From: an uncultured Acidimicrobiales bacterium
GTDB lineage: Bacteria; Actinomycetota; Acidimicrobiia; Acidimicrobiales; SZUA-35
DNA length: 64,000 nt
Reading direction: 5' to 3'
NCBI GenBank assembly: GCA_937922785.1
Contig: CALAJQ010000006.1
Location: 1-64,000, forward strand
Below are positions 26,440-35,049 of this stretch, in pieces. The translations under genes and the position numbers were made by a program. The notes under the pieces were generated by a model, which made no database searches, had not been told where the DNA came from, and was given only the letters and a program-made list of their open reading frames with translations. The number at the start of each line of letters is the position of its first letter. Position 1 is the stretch's first letter.

Positions 26440-26769
26440 ATGCGGCGCATCCTTCGGTCTGGTCTGTCTGCAGCCCTTGTGGCGGTGGCGGTCTTGGCCT
26501 CTGCATGTGGCACGGACGAACCACCAGTCACCTTCTCAGCCGAGCTTCGAAGCGATTTCCTCCGGGCCTGTAATGACGGCTTGGGCGACCCTGAAATCGT
26601 GGGGGAGGTATGCAAGTGCGTCTTCGATAAGTCCCAGCGCGAGCTAAGCATCTCGGTTTTTGCCAGCTATGAAACTGCTTTGAAGAACGACCCAAATGGC
26701 GATCTGCCTGAGGTCCTTCAGGAGATGATGGCCACGTGTGTATTGGAGGAGTCGGGTCTCGGGGGGTAG
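26440..26769 (+). CDS. Small secreted lipoprotein, unknown function
   Basis: A 109-residue lipoprotein. The signal peptide (MRRILRSGLSAALVAVAVL) ends at the lipobox ASAC. The mature part has four further Cys, including CKC at VGEVCKCVF and one near the C-terminus (ATCVLEE), suggesting two disulfides. I chose ATG 26440; a GTG at 26431 is also in frame. It follows the UDG stop by ten bases and is nine bases before the Fe-S protein gene. I do not recognise the family. Confidence 0.65.
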   Translation: MRRILRSGLSAALVAVAVLASACGTDEPPVTFSAELRSDFLRACNDGLGDPEIVGEVCKCVFDKSQRELSISVFASYETALKNDPNGDLPEVLQEMMATCVLEESGLGG

Positions 26770-26778
26770 CTTCAAGGG

Positions 26779-27927
26779 GTGACCGACGTAGCGCCAAAAC
26801 CACGGTGGAAGTTCCAATGGGCCGAGCTGTATGACGAAGTCATCACCTCGGGACTCTGTACCGGCTGTGCAGGATGCGTTATTGCTTGCCCTCATGACGT
26901 AATTGGCTACAAGCACGAACCGGGCGCGTACAAGCCCTTTCATCTAGAAGAAGACTTTGGAGCGTCGGACTGTGGCCACGGTCAAAAAGGCTGCACCTCT
27001 TGCACTCGAGCTTGCCCTCGCTTTCGCAATTGGGAGACCGAAGCGGATGAGCATCTGTTCGGCAGGGCTCGCAAAGAAGACGAAATGTCAGGCGTCTACC
27101 GAGACATTCTCTTAGTTAGAGCCTCTGACGACCGCATTTATGAGAACGGACAAGACGGTGGCCTGGTCAGCGCCATCTTGATCTGGTGCTTGGAGAACAA
27201 CATCATCGACGGCGCATTGGTTTCGATGCTCGAAGGTGACACCGGTGGCTGGAAGGCAATGCCAGGTGTGGCAACAAATGTTGATGAGGTGTTAGCTAGC
27301 GCCGGAAGTCGTTACACGTACTCGGCAAACACGATTGCTTACGACGAGGCAATTGACCGGGGACTCAAGGACCTTGCATTGGTGGGGATGAGCTGTCAAA
27401 CATCGATTGCACCAGTCATGTGGCATCGCAAAGTTGGCAAAGTTTCCAAGCCGATCAAATTGAACATCGGCTTATTGTGCTCAAAGAGCTTTGACGATTC
27501 GTTGTTTGATGAGCTGTTCACCCTTAAGTACGGGATCGCAAAAGACCAGATCGCCAAGATGAATATCAAGGGCGTGTTCCAGGTCTGGATGAAGAATGGC
27601 GACTATCACGAGATCCCGCTGAAGGAGTGCCACGCGTGGACCCGTGAAGGCTGCAACTACTGCCCGGATTTCGCAGCCGAACACGCTGATATCTCAACAG
27701 GTGGTATCGGCAACGAGACCGACTGGACGTTAACCGTTGTTCGAACCGAACTGGGCCGGGCCATCATTCAGGCAATGATGGCTGACGGTGTCATCGACAC
27801 CCGTCCTGGCGATGACGATCCGGCCGCAATTGCTTTGATGCACCGTCTGGCTGAGAAGAGTCGAGCCCGGTGGCCAGAGTGGGCCAATGGCGAAGCCCGA
27901 GTCGGCATCACCAAAAAGAAAAAGTAG
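26779..27927 (+). CDS. FrhB/FdhB-family iron-sulfur flavoprotein (F420 hydrogenase beta-like)
   Basis: A 382-residue oxidoreductase of the coenzyme F420 hydrogenase/dehydrogenase beta subunit family. An N-terminal ferredoxin-like part has CTGCAGCVIACP and a second Cys group CGHGQKGCTSCTRACP, enough for two 4Fe-4S clusters. The FrhB N- and C-domains follow (GQDGGLVSAILIWCLEN; VGMSCQTSIAPV; CNYCPDFAAEHADISTGGIG). Family members use FAD and often F420, which actinobacteria make; the substrate here is unknown. The GTG start follows a GGGG run. Confidence 0.83.
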   Translation: MTDVAPKPRWKFQWAELYDEVITSGLCTGCAGCVIACPHDVIGYKHEPGAYKPFHLEEDFGASDCGHGQKGCTSCTRACPRFRNWETEADEHLFGRARKEDEMSGVYRDILLVRASDDRIYENGQDGGLVSAILIWCLENNIIDGALVSMLEGDTGGWKAMPGVATNVDEVLASAGSRYTYSANTIAYDEAIDRGLKDLALVGMSCQTSIAPVMWHRKVGKVSKPIKLNIGLLCSKSFDDSLFDELFTLKYGIAKDQIAKMNIKGVFQVWMKNGDYHEIPLKECHAWTREGCNYCPDFAAEHADISTGGIGNETDWTLTVVRTELGRAIIQAMMADGVIDTRPGDDDPAAIALMHRLAEKSRARWPEWANGEARVGITKKKK

Positions 27928-27939
27928 AAGATCTAGAAA

Positions 27940-29421
27940 TCAGCGCTTGCGCTGGGGGAGTGCTTTACGGCTTTCCGGGCGCTTGATGTGATCGGGCACG
28001 GCAATTTCAGGCTTGGCTTCGACTCGGGCAGATGGTGAAGGGCCCTGAGCTTGAGGCGACGCTGCGTGGGCAATGTGTCGAGCGGCGTCGACCGCCATCG
28101 ACGCCGACATGCCGGCAGGGGTAGCACGGCCGTTGATTGTCTTACCCCTTCGGAAGTCCATAAGCGCCCCGCTGCCGTCAGGCCTTAGCTCCATAACAGT
28201 GCCGCAGATTGAAGGCAGGTCGCCTAGTTCAGACTCAATTACGATGGCGCCCAAATTGGTGGTCTCGGCCAGCATCGCTCGTAACTCATTTGCTCCGACT
28301 TGGGCCAACCCATCAATCATCAGAAGTGGCATCGCCGACGAATCTGAGTTTCCAGGCTGGGCATGGGGTAACAGCTCAGCCCACTGCCAGTCTTGGGCGG
28401 TTGTGCTGTCGGCCATAATGGCAAGCTCGATATCGCGAGGCGAGGTCGTAATACAGAATCCGATTCCGATGTGGCGCGCAACGGCTAGAGCGGTGTCTCG
28501 GGGCCCAACAATACCTAAGGCGTTGCGCTGCATATCGAGGGTGATGGGAACCGTTGGAAGCTCTAGGAATTGGTTGACGGCGTACGCGGCCTCATCGCGA
28601 ATCTTGTCAGGCCGGTCATAGGGGGGAGTCCATGGAATCTCTCCGTAGGCGACCGTTGTGTGCCCAAACTGCTGATCGCTCTTGTCGATGTTCCAGATAT
28701 GCGATCGACCCAGTCTGACTCTGTTCAGCAACTCGGCCATGTCAGGATTGAGCATCCGGATCCGACGGATCTTGCGAGCCCGCGCTTGGAGTACGGCTCG
28801 CGTCAACTCGGGAAACTCCTCCGGGGTCCTGTTTCGTTTGTTCTTGCTGCGTCGCTTGGTCTTGTGTTCAATTGACGCCCCCTTGATTTCGCTAACCGGA
28901 ATCTTCTGGGTGGGCAATGCAGCGTTGATCTGGGCACTCGTCGGAGCGGGTCTGGGGTTTGGGTTAGGAGGTCCCAGCACAAATCGGGCTGAGTATGCGT
29001 CAATATGGCCGCCCTTAAGGCGAAGGCCGTCAGCAATCTGGCGCCCATCAACGGCAACGGGGTGAGTGATCGTAGTCAGAACAACGTCATTGCTAGGCCC
29101 TACCGTGAGGCGGAACGACACCATCTGAGGGTCCGCGTTGCCGGGCATGCCGGGTGGAGAAGTCGTGGGTCCAATGTCATATGTACCAGGAGTCAACAAG
29201 ACCCGCTGCCCAGCTCCTCGGCCGGCGATCTGGCATAGCTCAAGAGGCTCAACGGTGGTCTTTGAAGCCCGTTTGGGGCTCTGCTGATCACCCTGAGGAC
29301 TTCCGGGCGCAGCATCGGGTTCCAATGCCGCGTCTGGCGTGGCCAGCGAACCCAGTATTTGGTTGAGGTCACCTCCCAGTTGGGAGGCAACCTGGCGTGC
29401 CAGATCGGCCGATTCAGTCAT
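27940..29421 (-). CDS. FHA-like / EccC-FtsK N-terminal-like protein without motor domains
   Basis: A 493-residue cytoplasmic protein. Residues about 58-155 (LCQIAGRGAGQRVLLTPGTYDIGP ... VDGRQIADGLRLKGGHI) look like a divergent FHA domain. Residues about 215-340 (RKIRRIRMLNPDMAELLNRVRLGRSHIWNIDKSD ... VPITLDMQRNALGIVGPR) follow the pattern that precedes the first ATPase domain in EccC/EssC and FHA-FtsK fusions. Then only a part of an ATPase-like fold follows, and the Walker A expected after GIVGPR is missing. No ESX genes are nearby. It may be a regulator derived from such an ATPase. Confidence 0.6.
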   Translation of the reverse strand: MTESADLARQVASQLGGDLNQILGSLATPDAALEPDAAPGSPQGDQQSPKRASKTTVEPLELCQIAGRGAGQRVLLTPGTYDIGPTTSPPGMPGNADPQMVSFRLTVGPSNDVVLTTITHPVAVDGRQIADGLRLKGGHIDAYSARFVLGPPNPNPRPAPTSAQINAALPTQKIPVSEIKGASIEHKTKRRSKNKRNRTPEEFPELTRAVLQARARKIRRIRMLNPDMAELLNRVRLGRSHIWNIDKSDQQFGHTTVAYGEIPWTPPYDRPDKIRDEAAYAVNQFLELPTVPITLDMQRNALGIVGPRDTALAVARHIGIGFCITTSPRDIELAIMADSTTAQDWQWAELLPHAQPGNSDSSAMPLLMIDGLAQVGANELRAMLAETTNLGAIVIESELGDLPSICGTVMELRPDGSGALMDFRRGKTINGRATPAGMSASMAVDAARHIAHAASPQAQGPSPSARVEAKPEIAVPDHIKRPESRKALPQRKR

Positions 29422-29443
29422 CTCTGACTAAAACGGTCAGTTG

Positions 29444-30121
29444 CTAGGAACTCTTGAGACCTTTGATGGCCGTTGTTGCGCCTTGTTGGGCAATTTGGGC
29501 AGTTTCGTAGCAAAAGCAACTGGTTAAGTGGTCATTTACTACGCCCATTGCCTGCATCGCCGCATAAGCCGTGGTGGGTCCAACAAATTTGAATCCAAGC
29601 CGTTTTAGCTCCTTCGCAAGCGCCTTGGACTCATCTGTCGTGGCCGGCACTTCAGAAATCGTGGTTCTTGGAGTGTGGCTTGTGGGCTTATGGCTCCACA
29701 TCAACTCGGCCAAGGTGCGTCCGCTGCTGTAAAGGTCCAACGTGGCCTGTGCGTTGTTGATGGTTGCTGTGATTTTGCCTCTGTGGCGCACGATTCGTGA
29801 GTCTTGCAGTAGAGCAAGAACATCTTCTTCGGTATAGGCCGCGACGGTCTCGGCGTCGAAGTTGGCAAATACCTCTCTGAATGCTGGACGCTTTCGCAGA
29901 ATTGTCAGCCACGAGAGCCCAGACTGAAAGCCCTCAAGGCAGAGCTTTTCGAACAACACCCTTTCAAACTTTGCCGGATCGAACTCCACCGAGCCGTCAG
30001 AAGCGCCATCGGTCAGCTGAGGAATTCCCCACTCAAGGTCGTGGTAGTCCATGTAGTCCGTTGGGCCCTGCCCCCAGTCGCAGCGAGACTCTGTGGCGTT
30101 ATTGCTGACATCGTCGACCAT
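29444..30121 (-). CDS. tag: DNA-3-methyladenine glycosylase I
   Basis: Removes 3-methyladenine from DNA in base excision repair; 225 residues. The zinc-snap ligands fit: Cys in RCDWG, His in YHDLEWG, and His and Cys in NDHLTSCFCY. The catalytic segment is CLEGFQSGLSWLTIL with the conserved Glu, and the FVGPTTAYAAMQAMG helix is typical. The N-terminus has about 13 extra residues. It is divergent from the DUF6958-like gene. Together with the UDG four kilobases away it forms a loose repair neighbourhood, probably by chance. Confidence 0.93.
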   Translation of the reverse strand: MVDDVSNNATESRCDWGQGPTDYMDYHDLEWGIPQLTDGASDGSVEFDPAKFERVLFEKLCLEGFQSGLSWLTILRKRPAFREVFANFDAETVAAYTEEDVLALLQDSRIVRHRGKITATINNAQATLDLYSSGRTLAELMWSHKPTSHTPRTTISEVPATTDESKALAKELKRLGFKFVGPTTAYAAMQAMGVVNDHLTSCFCYETAQIAQQGATTAIKGLKSS

Positions 30122-30139
30122 CCCTGGGAAGATAGTCCA

Positions 30140-30457
30140 GTGAACGATGCTGAACGGATCTCGCTTGAGAACCCAAACACCGGTGGGAACCTACGGATCC
30201 GAAAGCTCTACTATGACCACGTTAGAGATGCGATTCTTCATGCCATCAACGAGGCGGGCGAGTTGAAGTTCTCCGATTTGGCTAACCAAGTTTTGGCGCG
30301 AACTCCTACCGAACTTTGGGCCGATGCCTCTGTTGGCTGGTATGCAACTTCGGTCAAGCTGGACCTGGAAGCCAAAGGACTGATTGCCAAGGAGGGTTCC
30401 CCACAGTTCATGTGGCTCACCCCGGCCGGTAAAGCGACCTTGAACACTGACCGCTGA
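30140..30457 (+). CDS. DUF6958-like winged-helix protein
   Basis: A 105-residue protein. I chose GTG 30140; upstream in-frame codons would run into the divergent tag gene. The sequence LENPNTGGNLRIRKLYYDHVRDAIL ... TELWADASVGWYATSVKLDLEAKGLIAKE fits a small family I recall as DUF6958 (pattern VENVNxPG ... KAGWWxKxVQLDLEAKG). It looks like a winged helix and may bind DNA. No partner is obvious; the LCP gene follows 89 bases later. Confidence 0.6.
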   Translation: MNDAERISLENPNTGGNLRIRKLYYDHVRDAILHAINEAGELKFSDLANQVLARTPTELWADASVGWYATSVKLDLEAKGLIAKEGSPQFMWLTPAGKATLNTDR

Positions 30458-30546
30458 AGAATCAACTTCGCAAAAGGCCTGTATCAAGAGCAAAACCTGG
30501 GCATGCCACCGACCAGGCGTCCGCGAAGGCTAATTTCGAGTCTTCT

Positions 30547-32046
30547 ATGTCTGTTGTTGAAGCGCCTCGCCAGACGCCGGTCAGAACTGAACAGCCAATC
30601 GTTGAACCTGGCACGGGTCGTCAAGGTCCCCCTCCGCCGTCGGGTCGTCGTTCGCGCATCCAAAGGATTCTCCTAGGCCTTGGGTGTGGCCTTTGCGCCC
30701 TGCTTTTGGCGCTTGCCCTCGCCATCAGTGAGGGATTGTTGGTCCTCGGGGGAGTCACAAAACCGTTCGAGAGTTTGTTCGCGGCCCCAGTCGATGAGCC
30801 AACAAATTGGCTTTTGGTTGGCAGCGACTCGCGCGACGGAATCGACGCAGATGACCCCAACGCCGGCTACTTCCGAGACGGAGAGCTTCCAGTCGGTAAG
30901 CGAACCGACACGATGATTCTTGCCCGGGTAGATGCGATCAGCGGAGAGATCGACATGTTGCCGATTCCCCGAGATCTTTGGGTCGATATTTATGGCGCCG
31001 ATCGCAGCGGCCGAATCAACTCAGCATTTGCCTCTGAAGACGGCGAAGAACGATTAATCCAGACTGTGCAACAGAACCTCGGAGTAGAGATTCATCGGTA
31101 TGCCGAGATCAACTTCGTGGGGTTCCAGCAAGTTGTTGATGAAATCGGTGGAGTCGACATGTGGTTCGACACGCCAATGCGAGACCCTGCTTCGGGACTG
31201 TTCATCAACCAAACTGGCTGCGTCAACCTGAACGGTTTTGACGCGTTGGCTCTTGCCAGAAGTAGGACCCTTGAGTTTCAGCGCACCGACGGCAGGTGGA
31301 CAACAGATGCCACTGGAGACCTCGGACGAATCAGCCGCCAACAGTACTTTCTTAAGCGAATAGTGGATTCCGCAGCCTCCCTGAGCCTCACGGACGTAGG
31401 AACCATCAGGGGACTCGTTGGCGCAGTTGGGGACAACCTAGTCATCAGCGAAATGAACATTGATGAGATGGTGGAGCTGGCCAGGGCTTTCAAGGACTTC
31501 AGTGGCGAAGACATCACCAGCCATAGCTTGCCAGTTGTTCCGTTCCGAACTGAATCGCGAGCAGCAGTTCTAGCCATGCAGCCTGCAGAGGCGAACCAGG
31601 TGCTGGCGATCTTCAGAGGCGAAGATCCGGAGCCGATTGCTCCCACCGAAGCAGCGGTTGAGCTAGCGATCCTGAACGGTTCTAGAACCCCTGGCCAGGC
31701 AAAGTCGGTTGAAGGCCTTCTCGGTTCCCACGGTTTCGAAATTTCAGAAATCGACAACGGCCCGACTTCGGAACGCACCACACTCACCTACGGGCCTGGA
31801 TTTGAAGCCGCCGCCAACCGGGTTGCCCGATATCTAGAGGTCGCTCCTGTGTTTGAACCAGACGCAGATCACGAAGGACTAACCCTTCTGACGGGCATCG
31901 ACTATGAGGGAATTCGATCCGAGCCGCTTGCGCCCGGAGCGTTTGATGCCCCTGCAGCGCCCGGTAAGGCGCCAGAGATTGCTGCGCCAGCACCTGAGCC
32001 GGTTGGAGTTCTGCCCGGTAGCGATGATCGTGGAGCATGTTCTTAG
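30547..32046 (+). CDS. LytR-CpsA-Psr (LCP) family glycopolymer ligase
   Basis: A 499-residue enzyme that attaches glycopolymers to peptidoglycan from undecaprenyl-linked precursors, outside the membrane. A Pro-rich cytoplasmic tail is followed by one membrane segment (about residues 40-62), the LCP domain (WLLVGSDSRDG, RTDTMILARVDA, IPRDLWVDI and RINSAF with the conserved Arg and Asp residues) and a C-terminal LytR_C domain (about 377-435, VELAILNGSRTPGQAKSVEGLL). It heads the polysaccharide region and is the likely ligase for it. Confidence 0.93.
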   Translation: MSVVEAPRQTPVRTEQPIVEPGTGRQGPPPPSGRRSRIQRILLGLGCGLCALLLALALAISEGLLVLGGVTKPFESLFAAPVDEPTNWLLVGSDSRDGIDADDPNAGYFRDGELPVGKRTDTMILARVDAISGEIDMLPIPRDLWVDIYGADRSGRINSAFASEDGEERLIQTVQQNLGVEIHRYAEINFVGFQQVVDEIGGVDMWFDTPMRDPASGLFINQTGCVNLNGFDALALARSRTLEFQRTDGRWTTDATGDLGRISRQQYFLKRIVDSAASLSLTDVGTIRGLVGAVGDNLVISEMNIDEMVELARAFKDFSGEDITSHSLPVVPFRTESRAAVLAMQPAEANQVLAIFRGEDPEPIAPTEAAVELAILNGSRTPGQAKSVEGLLGSHGFEISEIDNGPTSERTTLTYGPGFEAAANRVARYLEVAPVFEPDADHEGLTLLTGIDYEGIRSEPLAPGAFDAPAAPGKAPEIAAPAPEPVGVLPGSDDRGACS

Positions 32047-32054
32047 CTCCTTTG

Positions 32055-32083
32055 GATATCGCTTTTGATATAGCTCTGGATAT
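32055..32083. repeat. Three GATAT motifs at exact 12-bp spacing
   Basis: GATAT occurs at 32055, 32067 and 32079, in three related 12-mers (GGATATCGCTTT, TGATATAGCTCT, GGATATTGAACG). The array lies in the AT-rich 115-base gap before the Wzz-like gene and may be a regulator site or a short slippage repeat. Confidence 0.5.
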
Positions 32084-32161
32084 TGAACGCGGCAGCAAAT
32101 TTTAGCTAAATACGCCTGCTTATCGGCCGATTGAATACCAAGCAACCCCCCGTTTCAGAAG

Positions 32162-33772
32162 GTGACACCCAAGCTCATGGCCGGCGACACAACAGTCAAT
32201 TTTAGCGAATACACCGACGCAATCTCTACGAGGTGGCCGCTCGTTGTAGCGTCCACCCTTATTGGAGCCGTGCTTGGTTTTGGGCTGCTCAGCACCCGGG
32301 GAACGGCCTATGAGAGTGTTTCTCGTGTGGAAGTACAGCCCCTGATCTCAGAAGGTGACTCACCTAATCTTGATGTCGCCCGCCAAGTGAACACCACAAC
32401 TGAGCGTGCAATCGCAATCTCCCAACGCGTAGCAGAACGCGCAGAACAACTGATCAGGGCATCAGCTGACCTCGGAATTACTGACTTCGATGACCCGGCA
32501 GTAGAAACAGCGGCTTTTTCAGGTGACTACGTCTTGTCAGACGAGGACAAGCAGAGAATCAACAACAATCGCGAGTTCGTGGAAGTCACCATCCCGAACG
32601 ACACAGAGATTTTGGAGTTCACTGCGAGCGCCGGGACTGCGGCCAAGGCCCAAGAACGAGCTAAGTCAGTAGCCCACGCCTACCTAGATTTTCGCCGGGA
32701 CAACGGTCTCAGTGGCGTCAACGACGCCCGCGACCGACTTGTAGAGCGGGAGCAGGAACTTCTTAGCGAACTGACTCAGCTGGCTTCTGACATTGCGGCC
32801 GCAGAGGCTCGCGAGGACGAAGCTCGAGTTCAAGGACTGAGCTATGAAGACATTTCTAAGCGAGAAGAACTTGCCGGAATCGGTGCTCGACTAGCCAACA
32901 TCGACGCAATTAGTGTTCGAGCTGGAACGATCCTGGACGATGCCGATCTTCCAGAAGCACCTAGCGGGTTGCCGGTTGCTGCCGGGCCGATATCGGGTGC
33001 TCTTCTCGGCCTGATCGCCGGCATCGGATTCGCACTGGTCAAGAACCGCAGCGATGACCGGGTTCGTGACCCACGTTCTGAGCTTTCCGGAATGGGACTC
33101 AACGTGTTTGGCTCAGTGCCAATCCTTTCCAAGGGCAAGGAAGGACGCGGTATTGCTTTGTTCCCCGTCGACGACGCTGGCACAGAGGCCTACCGACGAG
33201 TCCAGGGCGGACTGTTGTTCGATCTTGATAACGCAGACAAGTCCGTTGTTCTTGTTGCGGGCACCACTGATGGCGCATCCGCTACAACTGTGGCTGCAAA
33301 CTTGGCAATCGCTGCGTCTCGCGGTGGACGACGAGTGCTGCTTGTAGGCGCCGATCTGCGAGACGCAACCCTGCACGACCGCCTTGGTATCAAGAACACG
33401 AGAGGTCTTAGCGACGTCTTGTTGGGCGAGGTGAGCCTCACTGAGGCAATGGTCGAGCTTCCAGAGCTACCAAACCTCAAGGTTGTTACCGCTGGCAAGA
33501 TTGTTCGTCTTCCGACCTCGCTCTTGCAGGGGGCCGGCCTGGGTCGTGTTGTTTCGATGGCAAAGGCTAACTTTGACCTTGTGGTCTTTGAAGCCCCTCC
33601 AGTACTGACTGTTGCTGACGCCGTTGATCTTGGCCGATTCTGCGAAGGAGCGGTGCTTGTTGTCGACCCTGTCGTTGCAACCCGGTCCGACGTTGCTGAC
33701 TCAGTCGAGCAGCTCCGCCGAGTAGGCACCGACGTTCTAGGCACAATATTGGCTGAACGTGCAGGCGGCTAG
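32162..33772 (+). CDS. Wzz / BY-kinase-like polysaccharide chain-length protein with degenerate ATPase
   Basis: A 536-residue membrane protein that should help set chain length in Wzy-dependent polymer export. TM1 lies at about 25-45, then a periplasmic Wzz-like helical region (about 50-270), TM2 (about 275-297), then a cytoplasmic CpsD/BY-kinase-like domain (from about 358). The ATPase motifs are broken. Walker A reads GTTDGASATT with Ala for the Lys, Walker A' reads LLVGADLR with Gly for the first Asp, and Walker B reads LVVFEAPP with Glu for Asp. No C-terminal Tyr cluster. It is probably a pseudo-kinase. The start is GTG 32162; ATG 32177 is an alternative. Confidence 0.83.
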   Translation: MTPKLMAGDTTVNFSEYTDAISTRWPLVVASTLIGAVLGFGLLSTRGTAYESVSRVEVQPLISEGDSPNLDVARQVNTTTERAIAISQRVAERAEQLIRASADLGITDFDDPAVETAAFSGDYVLSDEDKQRINNNREFVEVTIPNDTEILEFTASAGTAAKAQERAKSVAHAYLDFRRDNGLSGVNDARDRLVEREQELLSELTQLASDIAAAEAREDEARVQGLSYEDISKREELAGIGARLANIDAISVRAGTILDDADLPEAPSGLPVAAGPISGALLGLIAGIGFALVKNRSDDRVRDPRSELSGMGLNVFGSVPILSKGKEGRGIALFPVDDAGTEAYRRVQGGLLFDLDNADKSVVLVAGTTDGASATTVAANLAIAASRGGRRVLLVGADLRDATLHDRLGIKNTRGLSDVLLGEVSLTEAMVELPELPNLKVVTAGKIVRLPTSLLQGAGLGRVVSMAKANFDLVVFEAPPVLTVADAVDLGRFCEGAVLVVDPVVATRSDVADSVEQLRRVGTDVLGTILAERAGG

Positions 33773-35049
33773 TGACTGCGGTAGCTCTTCGGCCCGATGA
33801 GACAAGGGCAGTTGCTAAGGCTGAACTGAAATCGTGGCCATTCGTGGGCATGGTCGCACTATTTCCTTTGTGGTTCTTGCTTGGCTTGAACGGATTCATG
33901 TGGGTCGTGCTTGCGGTTCCTATGACCATCTCGCTGTTGCAGCGTGAGAACATCGTGGTGCCTAAAGGATTTGGTCTGTGGGCCATCTTCCTGGTTGGAG
34001 CAACGGGCTCAGTTGTCAGTATCGACGGCGTTCCTCGACTGGCAGGCTGGGCTCTGCGATACGGCTACTACATCGCCGCTACGGCCTTTTTGATCTACCT
34101 GATCAATGGCGGCAAGTCATTGTCAGTGCCCAAAATCGTGCGAGCCTTCACCCAGCTTTGGATGGCAACCGTTATTGGCGGCTACCTGGCGTTTGTGATC
34201 GGTAGCGTTCGATACACGGCGCCGCTGGGTTACGTATTTCCCGCAGCACTTCTCGAGAACGAGCTCATCAACACGCTGGTGAATCCAAGTTTCGCTGACG
34301 TTCAGGACATCTTGGATCAGGGCACTTTGTTGCCTCGGCCCAAAGCGCCGTTTAACTACACCAACCAGTGGGGTTCAATGCTGGCGCTGATGACGCCTTT
34401 TGCACTGATGGCTCGCTCGAGTATCGATACTGGTCTTTCGCGCCGGGCCATCAACATCATGTTGGCGGCATCAGTCATCCCTGCAGTCTTGTCACTCAAT
34501 CGCGGTCTCTGGCTAAGTCTGGGAATGGGCCTCATCTACGCCGGTCTCCGGTTGGGCATAGGCGGAAAAGCGGAACTAGCGCTAAAAGCGGCGCTTGGTT
34601 TGGCGATTGCGGGAACGCTCTTGTGGCTCAGTCCACTCGGTGACCTCATTCAGACCAGGCTTGATACAGGGCACTCGAACGAGGATCGCTTCTCACTTGT
34701 TGTTGCGGCTTTGGAAGGTGCGGCTGAGCGTCCGCTGTTCGGTTGGGGTGCGCCTCGTCCGAACCCCAATCCAAATCTCCCGTCGGTGGGAACTCACGGC
34801 CAAATGTGGTTCATCTTGTTCTCCTACGGGATAGTCGGAGCCATCGGTTATGTGGGCTTTATGGCCAACCTGGGAATCCGAACGCTGCGACAAACATCCA
34901 CTGCGGGAATCTTGGCGAACACCATTCTTCTCATCGGTGGAATACAATTCTTCTTCTATCTACATGTTCCGGTGCAGATGTTCACCATGCTTGCGGCAGG
35001 CGCCGTAGCGGTGAGACTTCAACAGCACCCGGAGGAAGCTAAAGGTTGA
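33772..35049 (+). CDS. O-antigen ligase / Wzy polymerase-like membrane protein
   Basis: A 425-residue protein with about eleven hydrophobic segments and a large outer loop about residues 150-215, the layout of Wzy/WaaL O-antigen ligases. The family's conserved region is seen at RGLWLSLGMGLI and, before the last segments, GWGAPRPNPNPNLPSVGTHGQMWFILFSYGIVG (the His and Gly of the WaaL-type loop). The GTG start overlaps the previous stop by one base, so it shares an operon with the Wzz-like gene. Confidence 0.82.
   Translation: MTAVALRPDETRAVAKAELKSWPFVGMVALFPLWFLLGLNGFMWVVLAVPMTISLLQRENIVVPKGFGLWAIFLVGATGSVVSIDGVPRLAGWALRYGYYIAATAFLIYLINGGKSLSVPKIVRAFTQLWMATVIGGYLAFVIGSVRYTAPLGYVFPAALLENELINTLVNPSFADVQDILDQGTLLPRPKAPFNYTNQWGSMLALMTPFALMARSSIDTGLSRRAINIMLAASVIPAVLSLNRGLWLSLGMGLIYAGLRLGIGGKAELALKAALGLAIAGTLLWLSPLGDLIQTRLDTGHSNEDRFSLVVAALEGAAERPLFGWGAPRPNPNPNLPSVGTHGQMWFILFSYGIVGAIGYVGFMANLGIRTLRQTSTAGILANTILLIGGIQFFFYLHVPVQMFTMLAAGAVAVRLQQHPEEAKG

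Noticed and set aside
31278-31787. A 169-codon open frame antisense to the LCP gene
   Set aside because: Ser-rich shadow of a certain gene with no domain pattern.
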